Assembly: GCF_944387245.1 (NCBI RefSeq)
Contig: NZ_CALXEE010000001.1
Coordinates: 37,428-101,427 of the forward strand
Direction: 5' to 3'
Source: an uncultured Intestinimonas sp.
Lineage (GTDB): Bacteria; Bacillota; Clostridia; Oscillospirales; Oscillospiraceae
Length of the DNA: 64,000 bases
Below are positions 8,221 through 16,351 of the stretch, piece after piece (within the stretch, counting starts at the first letter, position 1; the number at the start of each line of letters is the position of its first letter). A program made the position numbers and the translations under genes. The notes beneath the pieces were generated by a model. That model had not been told where the DNA came from. It made no database searches and saw nothing but the letters and a program-made list of their open reading frames with translations.

Positions 8221-10122
8221 ATGATAGACATATCCGTGTCAAACGTCAGTAAAGAATTTGAAGTGGGCCGGAAGATCCTGGACGGGGTCACCTTTCAGGT
8301 GGACACCGGGGAGCGGGTGGGCCTGCTGGGCAAGAACGGGGCGGGCAAGACCACCCTGTTCCGCATCCTCACCGGAGAGCTGGAGCCCGACGAGGGTCAG
8401 GTGTCGGTGGCCTCGGGTAAGCGGGTAGGGCTCATCTCCCAGATCCCGGTGTACCCCGACGGCTATACGGTGGAGATGGTGCTGCGGGCGGCCTTCCAGC
8501 GGCTCAAGGACATGGAGGGGGAGATGGAGACCCTCACCGCCCGGATGGCGGCGGGGGAGAGCGACCCCGCCCTCCTGCGCCGGTACGACGCCCTGACCGC
8601 CGCCTTCGAGTCCGGCGGCGGCTACGACGTGGAGACCCCCCTCAACAAGGTGTGCAACGGTCTGGACATTTCCGCCGATATGCGCCAGCGGCCCTTTGCC
8701 GACCTCTCCGGCGGAGAGAAGACCCGGGTTAACCTGGGCCGGCTCATCCTGGAGGACACTGACGTGCTGCTGCTGGACGAGCCCACCAACCACCTGGACC
8801 TGCGCTGTACCGAGTGGCTGGAGGACTACCTCTCCCGGTTCAAGGGCACCGTTCTTACCATCTCCCACGACCGCTGGTTCCTGGACAAGGTGGTGAGCCG
8901 GGTCATCGAGCTGGAGAACGGCAGGGCTGAGTTCTACGCCGGCAATTACAGCTACTATGTGGAGGAGAAGGAGCGCCGCTATCAGGAGAAGCTCAAGCAA
9001 TACGAGAAGGAGCAGGCCAAGATCGAGCAGCTCCAGGCAGCGGCGGACAAGATGCACCTGTGGGCCTTCATGGGCAATGACAAGCTCCACAAGCGTGCCT
9101 TCTCCATGGAAAAGCGGATCGAGCGCCTGCGCAAGACGGACAAGCCCCGGAAGGACCGAAAGCTGGAGATCAAGTTTGGCGAGCGGGAGTTCCGGGGGGA
9201 CGAGGTCATGGTCATCAAGGACCTGAAGAAGTCCTTCGGGGACCGTACCCTCTTCGAACATGTGGACCTGGAGGTGGTGGGGGGCGAGCGCATCGCCCTG
9301 TTGGGGGACAACGGCACCGGCAAATCCACCCTCATTAAGATGATCATGGGGGAGGAGGTCCCGGACGCGGGCAAGATCCGGCTGGGCCCCACGGTGAAGA
9401 TCGGCTACCTGCCCCAGATCATCCACTTTGACCGGCCCGACCGGAACCTGGTGGACACCATGCTCTACGCCCAGAACTGCTCCACCCAGGAGGCCCGGGA
9501 CCGGCTGGCCGCCTTCGACTTCCGGGGGGAGGACGTCTTCAAGAGCGTCTCTACCCTCTCCGGCGGCGAGCAGTCCCGGCTGCGGCTGTGCATGCTCATG
9601 GACAACAAGATTAACCTCCTCATCCTGGACGAGCCCACCAACCACCTGGACCTCAACTCCCGGGAGTGGATCGAGGAGGCGGTGGCCGACTATACCGGGA
9701 ACCTCCTCTTTGTCTCCCACGACCGCTACTTCATCAACCAGTTTGCCACCCGGATCTGGATGCTGGAGGACGGAAAGATCACCGACTTTGAGGGGACCTT
9801 TGCCGAGTACCGGGCCTGGAAGGAGAAGAAGCTGCCGGCGCCGCCCCCGAAAAAGGAGGAGGCACCGGTGAAGAAGGAGAAGCCCAAGCGCACCGGCGGC
9901 ACCAAGATGCTGGAGAAGGAGGTGGCCGCCGCAGAGCGGGAGGTCACAAAGGCGGAGGAGCGGATGTACGACCTCACCCAGGAGATCGAGGCCTCCAGCA
10001 GCGACTATCTGAAGCTCACCGAGCTCTACGAGCAGCGTGAGGCTCTGGAGGAGGAGATCGCCCATCTCTACGCCGTCTGGGAGCGGCTGAGCGCCGAGCT
10101 GGAGGAGGCGAAGGCGGAGTGA
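8221..10122 (+). CDS. ABC-F family ATP-binding protein (Uup/YdiF type)
   Basis: This 633-residue protein has two ABC cassettes and no membrane segment, as in ABC-F translation factors that act at the ribosomal E site. The first cassette has Walker A GLLGKNGAGKTT (about residue 36) and LSGGEKTRVNLGRLIL; the second has ALLGDNGTGKST (about 360) and LSGGEQSRLRLCML. Both have Walker B LLLDEPTNHLDL-type motifs. A charged linker lies between them, and a C-terminal coiled coil (about 575-630) resembles Uup/YdiF. ATG 8221 is chosen because family homology starts exactly there (MIDISVSNVSKEF); the open frame upstream is antisense to mtnA. The RBS is weak. A resistance role is not implied. Confidence 0.93.
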   Translation: MIDISVSNVSKEFEVGRKILDGVTFQVDTGERVGLLGKNGAGKTTLFRILTGELEPDEGQVSVASGKRVGLISQIPVYPDGYTVEMVLRAAFQRLKDMEGEMETLTARMAAGESDPALLRRYDALTAAFESGGGYDVETPLNKVCNGLDISADMRQRPFADLSGGEKTRVNLGRLILEDTDVLLLDEPTNHLDLRCTEWLEDYLSRFKGTVLTISHDRWFLDKVVSRVIELENGRAEFYAGNYSYYVEEKERRYQEKLKQYEKEQAKIEQLQAAADKMHLWAFMGNDKLHKRAFSMEKRIERLRKTDKPRKDRKLEIKFGEREFRGDEVMVIKDLKKSFGDRTLFEHVDLEVVGGERIALLGDNGTGKSTLIKMIMGEEVPDAGKIRLGPTVKIGYLPQIIHFDRPDRNLVDTMLYAQNCSTQEARDRLAAFDFRGEDVFKSVSTLSGGEQSRLRLCMLMDNKINLLILDEPTNHLDLNSREWIEEAVADYTGNLLFVSHDRYFINQFATRIWMLEDGKITDFEGTFAEYRAWKEKKLPAPPPKKEEAPVKKEKPKRTGGTKMLEKEVAAAEREVTKAEERMYDLTQEIEASSSDYLKLTELYEQREALEEEIAHLYAVWERLSAELEEAKAE

Positions 10123-10925
10123 ATACAAGGCCTTACCGGCCCTATCAGGGGGCTGGGCGCTGGGGCGGCGTGCTGGTGGGACTGGGTGTCCTTCTGGTGA
10201 TTGCTGCCCTGGTGATGTTCCTGATTGCCCCCTTCAGCCTGCAAAAATTCGCCGCCTTCCCGGCGGCTGGGGGCGTCTACCTGATCCTCTATGGCCTCAC
10301 CGCCCGGTGTGAGATCTCCACGGGCCGGATGCTGCGCCGCATCCTGCTGGCGCTGCTGGCCCTGGCCCTCATCGCCTTTGGAGTCCTGGAAGCGGTGGTG
10401 CTTACCGGCGGCCGGACGGAGATTGCCCAGGGGGAGGACGAGCCGGAGGTTATGGTCATCTTCGGCTGCCAGGTGAAGCCGTGGGGGCCCTCGGAGCTTC
10501 TCCAGGACCGGCTGGACACCGCCCTTACTTATCTGGACGACCACCCAGACATGACGGTGGTGGTCTCAGGTGGTCAGGGCCCTGACGAGCCCATGAGCGA
10601 GGCCCAGTGCATGTACGACTATCTGGTGGAGCACGGCGTAAATGGGGAGAACATCGTGCTGGAGGACAACTCCAGCAACACCTGGGAGAACATTCAATAT
10701 ACATTGGAACTGTTCCAGGATGGTACAGTGGAGCCCACGGGGAAGATCCTGGCCGTGTCCAACGGCTTCCATCTTGCCCGCATCCGGCTGCTGTGGAGCC
10801 GGGAGTGGGAGGGGACCTATACCCTCTCCACCCTGGCCGCCCCCTCCAGCCATCTGCCCTCCCGGCTGTCCATGTACCTCCGGGAGCCCTTTGCCCTGGT
10901 CAAGTCCTGGCTGCTGGACCGGTAG
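10119..10925 (+). CDS. YdcF/SanA-like DUF218 membrane protein
   Basis: The 268-residue protein has two or three N-terminal hydrophobic segments (about 20-40, 48-62, 75-95) followed by a DUF218 domain: VMVIFGCQVKPWGPSELLQDRLDTAL, VVVSGGQGPDEPMSEA, ENSSNTWEN-type, and the terminal SNGFHLARIRLL. The family includes SanA and YdcF, linked to envelope integrity or small-molecule binding; the biochemical role is unclear. GTG 10119 overlaps the ABC-F stop as GTGA, so the two are translationally coupled. prfA follows 27 nt downstream. Confidence 0.85.
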   Translation: MNTRPYRPYQGAGRWGGVLVGLGVLLVIAALVMFLIAPFSLQKFAAFPAAGGVYLILYGLTARCEISTGRMLRRILLALLALALIAFGVLEAVVLTGGRTEIAQGEDEPEVMVIFGCQVKPWGPSELLQDRLDTALTYLDDHPDMTVVVSGGQGPDEPMSEAQCMYDYLVEHGVNGENIVLEDNSSNTWENIQYTLELFQDGTVEPTGKILAVSNGFHLARIRLLWSREWEGTYTLSTLAAPSSHLPSRLSMYLREPFALVKSWLLDR

Positions 10926-10952
10926 CATAAAACCCACATTGAGGAGCACGCT

Positions 10953-12020
10953 ATGCTGGAAGAGAAACTCAAGGCATTGGAAAATCAATACGCCGAGCTG
11001 GAGGCCCGGCTGGCGGCGCCGGAGACCTACGACGACCCGGCCCGGGTGGCCCGGCTCAACAAAGAGCAGCGGGAGCTGGAGCCGGTGGTCACCACCTACC
11101 GGGCCTGCGTGAAGCGCCGGCAGGACCTCCATGAGGCCGAGGGCCTCCTGTCCGACCCGGACATGAAGGAGCTGGCCATGGAGGAGTACGCCGCCGCCAA
11201 GGCCGACATCGAGGCCCTGGAGGAAAAGCTGAAGATCCTGCTGCTGCCCCGGGACCCCAACGACGACAAGAACGTCATCGTGGAGATCCGGGCTGGGGTG
11301 GGGGGCGAGGAGGCGGCCCTCTTTGCCCACTCCCTCTACCGCATGTACACTATGTACGCCGAGTCCCGCCACTGGCATGTGGAGGTGGACTCGGCCAATG
11401 AGACCGAGCTGGGCGGCGTGAAGGAGATCTGCTTTACCATCGACGGGGACGGGGCGTATAGCCGCCTGAAGTTTGAAAGCGGCGTCCACCGGGTCCAGCG
11501 GGTGCCCGAGACGGAGAGCGGAGGGCGTATCCACACCTCCACCGCCACGGTGGCCGTGCTGCCCGAGGTGGACGAGGTGGACTTTGAGCTCAACCCCGCC
11601 GACATCGAGATGCAGGTCTTCCGGTCCTCCGGCGCCGGCGGCCAGCACGTGAACAAGACCTCCTCCGCCGTGCGGCTCATCCACAAGCCCACCGGCACGG
11701 TGGTGGAGTGCCAGCAGGAGCGCAGCCAGTTCCAGAACCGGGATAAGGCCATGCAGCTGCTGCGGTCCCGGCTTTATGAGGAGAAGGTCCGGGAGCAGGA
11801 GGCGTCGGTGACGGCGGAGCGCCGCAGCCAGGTGGGCACCGGCATGCGCAACGAGCGCATCCGCACCTATAACTTTCCCCAAGGCCGGGTCACCGACCAC
11901 CGCATTGGTTTGACCTTATACCAGATCGACGCCATCATGGACGGGAACCTGGACGAGATCATCGACGGCCTCGTCACCGCCGACCAGGCCGAGCGCATGA
12001 AGGCCAGTCAAGAGGAATAA
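10953..12020 (+). CDS. prfA: Peptide chain release factor 1
   Basis: RF1 terminates translation at UAA and UAG. The 355-residue length fits RF1, and there is no programmed frameshift as in many RF2 genes. The peptidyl-hydrolysis motif GGQ is in SSGAGGQHVNKTSSAVR (about residue 229). The stop-codon-reading P-x-T tripeptide is PET in HRVQRVPETESGGRIH. The C-terminal GMRNERIRTYNFPQGRVTDHR motif is also typical. ATG 10953 follows TTGAGGAGCA. It is usually linked with prmC; here it is followed by two small unknown genes and ywlC/sua5, so the tRNA/translation theme continues. Confidence 0.97.
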   Translation: MLEEKLKALENQYAELEARLAAPETYDDPARVARLNKEQRELEPVVTTYRACVKRRQDLHEAEGLLSDPDMKELAMEEYAAAKADIEALEEKLKILLLPRDPNDDKNVIVEIRAGVGGEEAALFAHSLYRMYTMYAESRHWHVEVDSANETELGGVKEICFTIDGDGAYSRLKFESGVHRVQRVPETESGGRIHTSTATVAVLPEVDEVDFELNPADIEMQVFRSSGAGGQHVNKTSSAVRLIHKPTGTVVECQQERSQFQNRDKAMQLLRSRLYEEKVREQEASVTAERRSQVGTGMRNERIRTYNFPQGRVTDHRIGLTLYQIDAIMDGNLDEIIDGLVTADQAERMKASQEE

Positions 12021-12036
12021 AAGGAGATCGAAGACC

Positions 12037-12294
12037 ATGGAAATGCTGATTCATTTTAATGCCCTGCCCCAGGGCCTGACCCTGGACGCCGTGAAGTCCG
12101 ACCTGGCCCTCCTGCTGGAGGATGACGGCTGGCTCACCGGCTCCGGCGAGCATCACATCGAGCTGGAGCTGGAGGACGAGAAGGCCAACCCCAAATACGG
12201 TATCCTAACGGTGAAGGGCTATCTGCAAAAGGCCAAATTTACCCCGGACACCACCATCGAGCTGGCGGGGGTGCCGGTGGGCATCTACGAGTGA
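12037..12294 (+). CDS. Small conserved-looking hypothetical protein (85 aa)
   Basis: I do not recognise this 85-residue acidic protein (MEMLIHFNALPQGLTL). It has no membrane segment or cysteine cluster; predicted alternating strands (HHIELELEDE, YGILTVKGYL) suggest a small alpha/beta fold. ATG 12037 has AAAGGAGAT upstream and the gene begins 16 nt after prfA, so it is very likely cotranscribed with it. Codon use matches the neighbours. Confidence 0.7.
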   Translation: MEMLIHFNALPQGLTLDAVKSDLALLLEDDGWLTGSGEHHIELELEDEKANPKYGILTVKGYLQKAKFTPDTTIELAGVPVGIYE

Positions 12295-12310
12295 CGGAGG
12301 GACCTCATTT

Positions 12311-12424
12311 ATGAAGACGGCCATTTCCATTGTGAACATCGTGTTCGGCGCGGTCCTGATTGCCGCCGGTGTGGTGAGCCTGGTGCTCAACTGCCGGGAG
12401 AAGGGCCGGGAGCGTTGGCGCTGA
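12311..12424 (+). CDS. 37-residue single-span membrane miniprotein
   Basis: An ATG at 12311, 16 nt after the previous stop and preceded by GGAGGGAC, opens 37 codons ending at TGA 12424. The peptide has a short polar start (MKTAIS), one hydrophobic span (about residues 5-26, rich in Val/Ile/Ala) and a basic tail (CREKGREKWR-like, ending ERWR), so positive-inside would place the C-terminus in the cytoplasm. It sits between a coupled small gene and ywlC with operon-like spacing. Function is unknown; it could be a membrane-embedded regulator or simply a fortuitous frame. Confidence 0.5.
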   Translation: MKTAISIVNIVFGAVLIAAGVVSLVLNCREKGRERWR

Positions 12425-12449
12425 ACGGAAGAGATCGAGGCGAAGAAGC

Positions 12450-13466
12450 ATGAAGACAGAGAAACTGACCGCCGCCGACGTGGAGCAGGCCGCGGCCATC
12501 CTGCGGCGGGGCGGCCTGCTGGGGATTCCCACCGAGACGGTGTACGGGCTGGGGGCCAACGGCCTGGACCCCGAGGCGGTGGCCCATATCTTTGAGGCAA
12601 AGGGGCGGCCCCAGGACAACCCCCTCATTCTCCATGTCCCGTCGGCAGAGTGGCTGGAGCGGTACTGCCAGCACATTCCCGACGCCGCCTACACCCTGGC
12701 GGCGCGGTTCTGGCCGGGCCCCCTCACCATGATTTTGGAGCGCAAGCCGGTGGTGCCCGATGTGGTTACCGCCGGACTGAACACCGTGGGCATGCGCTGC
12801 CCTGCCCACCCGGTGTGCCGGGCCATCATCGCCGCCGCCGGTGTGCCGGTGGCGGCCCCGTCGGGGAACACCTCCGGCCGGCCCAGCCCCACCAACATGG
12901 CCGACATGCTGGAGGATATGGAGGGGAAGATCGACGGCATCGTGGACGGCGGCCCCTGCTCCGTTGGGGTGGAGTCCACCATCATCGACCTCACCGAGCA
13001 GCCGCCCCGGCTGCTGCGGCCCGGCGGCATCACCCTGGAGGAGCTCCGGGACGCCCTGGGGGAAGTGGCCGTGGACCCGGCAGTCACCCGTCTCATGGGG
13101 GCGGGTGAGCATCCCCGGGCCCCCGGTATGAAGTACCGCCACTACGCCCCCAAGGCCCCCGTCACCGTGGTGAAGGGGGATGCGGCGGAAACCGCCGCCT
13201 ACATCCAGGCCCATCTGGAGGAGGGTGAGGGCGTGGTCTGCTTCGACGAGTACGCCGGCCTATATGCCGGTCACACTGTGGAGAAGCTGGGGCCGGCGGC
13301 GGACAAGGCCGCCCAGGCCCGTAACGTCTTTGATGCCCTCCGAGCCTTTGACGGGACCGACGTCACCGCCATCTGGTCCCAGTGCCCCGACGAGAGTGGG
13401 ATCGGACTGGCCATCTCCAATCGCCTCAACAAGGCAGCAGGCTTCCACATCATCGATCTGACCTGA
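12450..13466 (+). CDS. ywlC: Threonylcarbamoyl-AMP synthase (Sua5/YwlC type)
   Basis: This enzyme makes threonylcarbamoyl-AMP from threonine, bicarbonate and ATP, the first step of t6A37 tRNA modification. The 338-residue length indicates the long Sua5 form: an N-terminal YrdC domain (about 1-210; GGLLGIPTETVYGLGANG, KGRPQDNPLILHV, PSGNTSGRPSPT, DGGPCSVGVESTIID) and a C-terminal Sua5 domain joined by a linker with SPGMKYRHYAPKAP-like APGMKYRHYAPKAP. ATG 12450 lies 25 nt after the 37-codon frame. Clear family call; the symbol follows Bacillus. Confidence 0.95.
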   Translation: MKTEKLTAADVEQAAAILRRGGLLGIPTETVYGLGANGLDPEAVAHIFEAKGRPQDNPLILHVPSAEWLERYCQHIPDAAYTLAARFWPGPLTMILERKPVVPDVVTAGLNTVGMRCPAHPVCRAIIAAAGVPVAAPSGNTSGRPSPTNMADMLEDMEGKIDGIVDGGPCSVGVESTIIDLTEQPPRLLRPGGITLEELRDALGEVAVDPAVTRLMGAGEHPRAPGMKYRHYAPKAPVTVVKGDAAETAAYIQAHLEEGEGVVCFDEYAGLYAGHTVEKLGPAADKAAQARNVFDALRAFDGTDVTAIWSQCPDESGIGLAISNRLNKAAGFHIIDLT

Positions 13467-13522
13467 AGCCGTAGACGAAGCGGCGAAAATGGTGTATGAT
13501 ACCGGAGGGAGGAGGGAGTGCC

Positions 13523-14269
13523 ATGCAGATGCTCTTGGTGCTTTTGATCCTGATTGTCCTGGCCATTTTAATCGTCCTGGATGTCCGGCAGAAGCTGGAC
13601 CTGGGCCACCCGGTGTTTGTGCTGCTGACGGCCGTGGGGTATTTCTGCTCCGTGGTGTGGACGGTGGCCCTGGCGCTGCTGGCCCTGATTGAGACCCTGG
13701 ACGGCGGCTCCCTGCTGGCCTGGGGAAAGGTGGCCCTGTCCACCCTGCCCGGCACCCTGTTCGGGCTCTACGTCCTCCTGCGAGCCAACCTCACTCCCAT
13801 GCACCGAAAGAGCACCTCACCGGCCCGACGGACAGTCCGCCTGTTGGATGACGGCCTGGTCATCGGCCTGCCCCTCCAGGTGGCGGTGGTGGTGGGCTAT
13901 GTGCTGGTCTCTGTTGGTCTCCACAGCATGTTCCAGGGCCCCCTGTGGATGCTGCCCTTATACCCTCTGGTGCTGGCAGTCCTGTGGCCCATGATGCACC
14001 TGGTGTTCCATGTGGCCATCGTGGCCATCGCTTTGGACCCACTCATCCTGCTGGTTGCCTTTCTCATCGGCCTGTTATGGACCGTCCAGGTGATTTTCCT
14101 GGCCCACGGCTCGGTCCGAGGCTGCCTGATTGCGAAAAAGAGCGCCGGGTCTCTGGTGGCCCATATTTTGTTGAGCTTCGTTCCGGTGGTCAACCTGGTG
14201 TTGGCCATCCGTCTGCGCTGCGCCATGAGAAAAATGGAAGTTCCCGTGTGGGAGGAGGTCCAGGTATGA
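13523..14269 (+). CDS. Polytopic membrane protein of unknown function
   Basis: The 248-residue protein has about six hydrophobic segments (near residues 2-20, 30-55, 68-88, 110-135, 140-190, 215-232), with basic loops (TPMHRKSTSPARR) that suggest cytoplasmic faces. I do not recognise a family. ATG 13523 is chosen because GGAGGGAGGAGGGAG lies immediately upstream; an earlier in-frame start at 13496 would place this purine tract inside the gene. The stop overlaps coaE as ATGA, so the two are coupled. Coupling to CoA biosynthesis may be only positional. Confidence 0.75.
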   Translation: MQMLLVLLILIVLAILIVLDVRQKLDLGHPVFVLLTAVGYFCSVVWTVALALLALIETLDGGSLLAWGKVALSTLPGTLFGLYVLLRANLTPMHRKSTSPARRTVRLLDDGLVIGLPLQVAVVVGYVLVSVGLHSMFQGPLWMLPLYPLVLAVLWPMMHLVFHVAIVAIALDPLILLVAFLIGLLWTVQVIFLAHGSVRGCLIAKKSAGSLVAHILLSFVPVVNLVLAIRLRCAMRKMEVPVWEEVQV

Positions 14270-14865
14270 AGATCATCGGTATCACCGGCCCCACCGGGGC
14301 GGGCAAGACCACGGTGCTGAACGCCCTCACGTCTCTGGGTGCCTGCATCATCGACGCCGACGCGGTGTACCACCGCCTGTTGGAGGAGAGCGCCCCCCTG
14401 CGGGAGGCCCTCACCGCCCGCTTCGGGGACATCTGCGACGGGGTGGGTAAGATCGACCGCAAGAAGCTGGGCAATGTGGTTTTTACGGACCCTGCCGCCC
14501 TGTCCGAGCTCAATGTCATCACCCACCGCTTTGTGGGACAGGCCATCGACCAGCTCTTGACGGGAGCGGAGGAGTCCGGCTGCCCCGCCGCCGCCATCGA
14601 CGCCATTGCCCTCATCGAGAGCGGGCTGGGGGAGCGGTGTGACGCCGTAGTGGGGGTCATCGCCCCTGCGGAGGTGCGCATCCGGCGCATCATGGCCCGG
14701 GAGGGCATTTCCGAGGAGTACGCCCGCAAGCGGGTGAGCGCCCAGAAGGGGGAGGACTTCTTCCGGGCAAACTGCGATTATGTGCTGGAAAATACGGAGG
14801 ACGACACGCCCGAGACCTTCGGGGATCGGGCCCTGGTCCTCTTTACTGAAATCTTAGATCATTGA
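14266..14865 (+). CDS. coaE: Dephospho-CoA kinase
   Basis: CoaE phosphorylates the ribose 3'-OH of dephospho-CoA, the last step of coenzyme A synthesis. The 199-residue protein starts MKIIGITGPTGAGKTT, a P-loop at residues 8-16, then IIDADAVYHRLL, the dephospho-CoA contact. LNVITHRFV and ALIESGLGERCDAVVGV also fit. The ATG at 14266 overlaps the stop of the upstream membrane gene by 4 nt. An intervening IDRKKLGNVVF segment matches family expectation. Confident. Confidence 0.95.
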   Translation: MKIIGITGPTGAGKTTVLNALTSLGACIIDADAVYHRLLEESAPLREALTARFGDICDGVGKIDRKKLGNVVFTDPAALSELNVITHRFVGQAIDQLLTGAEESGCPAAAIDAIALIESGLGERCDAVVGVIAPAEVRIRRIMAREGISEEYARKRVSAQKGEDFFRANCDYVLENTEDDTPETFGDRALVLFTEILDH

Positions 14866-14881
14866 ATAGGAGGTTATTCCC

Positions 14882-16291
14882 ATGGAAGAGAAAAAGAACG
14901 CCGGCGATCAGCGCCGGGATGCCATCCTGTACCGGCCCAAGAACGGCTGGGATCGGATCAGCGCCGCTCAGGAGGCGGAGCTGAAGAGCTACTGTGAGGA
15001 CTATAAGAAGTTCCTGGACAACAGCATGACCGAGCGGGAGGCGGTGGAGAGTGCCATCGCCATGGCCGAGGCCAAGGGTTTTAAGCCCTTTGTCCGGGGC
15101 ATGGCCCTGAAGGCCGGCGACAAGGTCTACCGCTCCAACCGGGGCAAGGCCATCATGCTGGCCGTGGTGGGCAGCGAGTCCCTGGACCAGGGCGCCAACA
15201 TCTGCGCCGCCCACATCGACTCCCCTCGCCTGGACCTGAAGCCCAACCCCCTCTATGAGGACGCCGAGCTGGCCTTCTTCAAGACCCACTACTACGGCGG
15301 TATCCGCAAGTACCAGTGGGTGACCATCCCCCTGGAGCTCCACGGCGTGGTGGCTCTGAAGGACGGCTCTACCGTGAAGGTGGTGGTGGGTCCCGCCGCC
15401 GGCGACCCCATCTTCACCATCGACGACCTGCTGCCCCACCTGGGTGCCGAGCAGGCCAAGAAGCCCCTCAGCGAGGCCATCCCTGGCGAGAACCTCAACG
15501 TTCTCATCGGCAGCCGTCCCTTCGCCGGCGACGAGGGCTCTGACCGGGTGAAGCTGGCCATTATGGACATCCTCAACCAGAAGTACGGCATCGTGGAGGA
15601 GGACTTCATCTCCGCCGAGCTGGAGGTGGTCCCTGCCTTCCGGGCCTCCGACGTGGGCTTTGACCGGTCCCTCATCGGCGCCTACGGCCACGACGACCGG
15701 GTGTGCGGCTACGCCGCTCTGGCCGGCCTGCTGGACCTGGAGGAGGTCCCCGCCAAGACCGCCGTGTGCATGCTGGCGGACAAGGAGGAGATCGGCTCCG
15801 AGGGCGTGAGCGGCATGCAGTCCGCCGCCTTTGATACCTTTATGTCCGACCTGTGTGACGCCCAGGACGTGAAGCTGAAGGCCTGCTATGAGAAGTCCTT
15901 CTGCCTCTCTGCCGACGTCACCGCCGCCTTTGACCCCAACTTCCCCGAGGTCTATGAGAAGCGCAACAGCGCCAAGGCCAACTATGGCATTGGTCTGGCC
16001 AAGTACACCGGGGCCCGGGGCAAGTCCGGCTCCTCCGACGCCTCCGCCGAGGTGGTGGCCAAGATCCGGGCCGTGCTGGACGACGCCGATGTGGTGTGGC
16101 AGATGGCCGAGCTGGGCAAGGTGGACGCCGGCGGCGGCGGCACCGTGGCCTGCTATATGGCCAACCGGGACATCGACACCATCGATGCCGGTGTGCCCGT
16201 GCTGAGCATGCACGCTCCCTTTGAAACCGTGTCCAAGCTGGACTGCTATATGACCTATGCGGCCATGAAGGCGGTCTACCTGTCCAAGTAA
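14882..16291 (+). CDS. M18-family aminopeptidase
   Basis: The 469-residue zinc aminopeptidase belongs to family M18 (ApeA/ApeB, aspartyl aminopeptidase-like). Zinc-ligand segments are visible: CAAHIDSPRLDLKP (His and Asp), LADKEEIGSEGVSGMQS (Glu pair) and the C-terminal SMHAPFETVSKLD (His). It is cytoplasmic with no signal peptide and probably trims N-terminal residues from peptides. ATG 14882 follows TAGGAGGT, 16 nt after coaE. It ends at a bidirectional terminator. Confidence 0.93.
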   Translation: MEEKKNAGDQRRDAILYRPKNGWDRISAAQEAELKSYCEDYKKFLDNSMTEREAVESAIAMAEAKGFKPFVRGMALKAGDKVYRSNRGKAIMLAVVGSESLDQGANICAAHIDSPRLDLKPNPLYEDAELAFFKTHYYGGIRKYQWVTIPLELHGVVALKDGSTVKVVVGPAAGDPIFTIDDLLPHLGAEQAKKPLSEAIPGENLNVLIGSRPFAGDEGSDRVKLAIMDILNQKYGIVEEDFISAELEVVPAFRASDVGFDRSLIGAYGHDDRVCGYAALAGLLDLEEVPAKTAVCMLADKEEIGSEGVSGMQSAAFDTFMSDLCDAQDVKLKACYEKSFCLSADVTAAFDPNFPEVYEKRNSAKANYGIGLAKYTGARGKSGSSDASAEVVAKIRAVLDDADVVWQMAELGKVDAGGGGTVACYMANRDIDTIDAGVPVLSMHAPFETVSKLDCYMTYAAMKAVYLSK

Positions 16292-16303
16292 TATTTCTGC
16301 GTT

Positions 16304-16347
16304 AAAAGTGCCCTGTTTCCCGCTACAGTGGGAAACAGGGCACTTTT
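16304..16347. terminator. Bidirectional terminator between M18 aminopeptidase and GH18 genes
   Basis: AAAAGTGCCCTGTTTCCC (16304-16321) pairs perfectly with its complement at 16330-16347, an 18-bp stem with an 8-nt loop, A-tract on one side and T-tract on the other. Confidence 0.92.
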
Positions 16348-16351
16348 CTGT

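Noticed and set aside
8239-10128. 629-codon minus-strand frame opposite the ABC-F gene
   Set aside because: Leu/Gly/His-rich shadow of a well-defined double-ABC protein.
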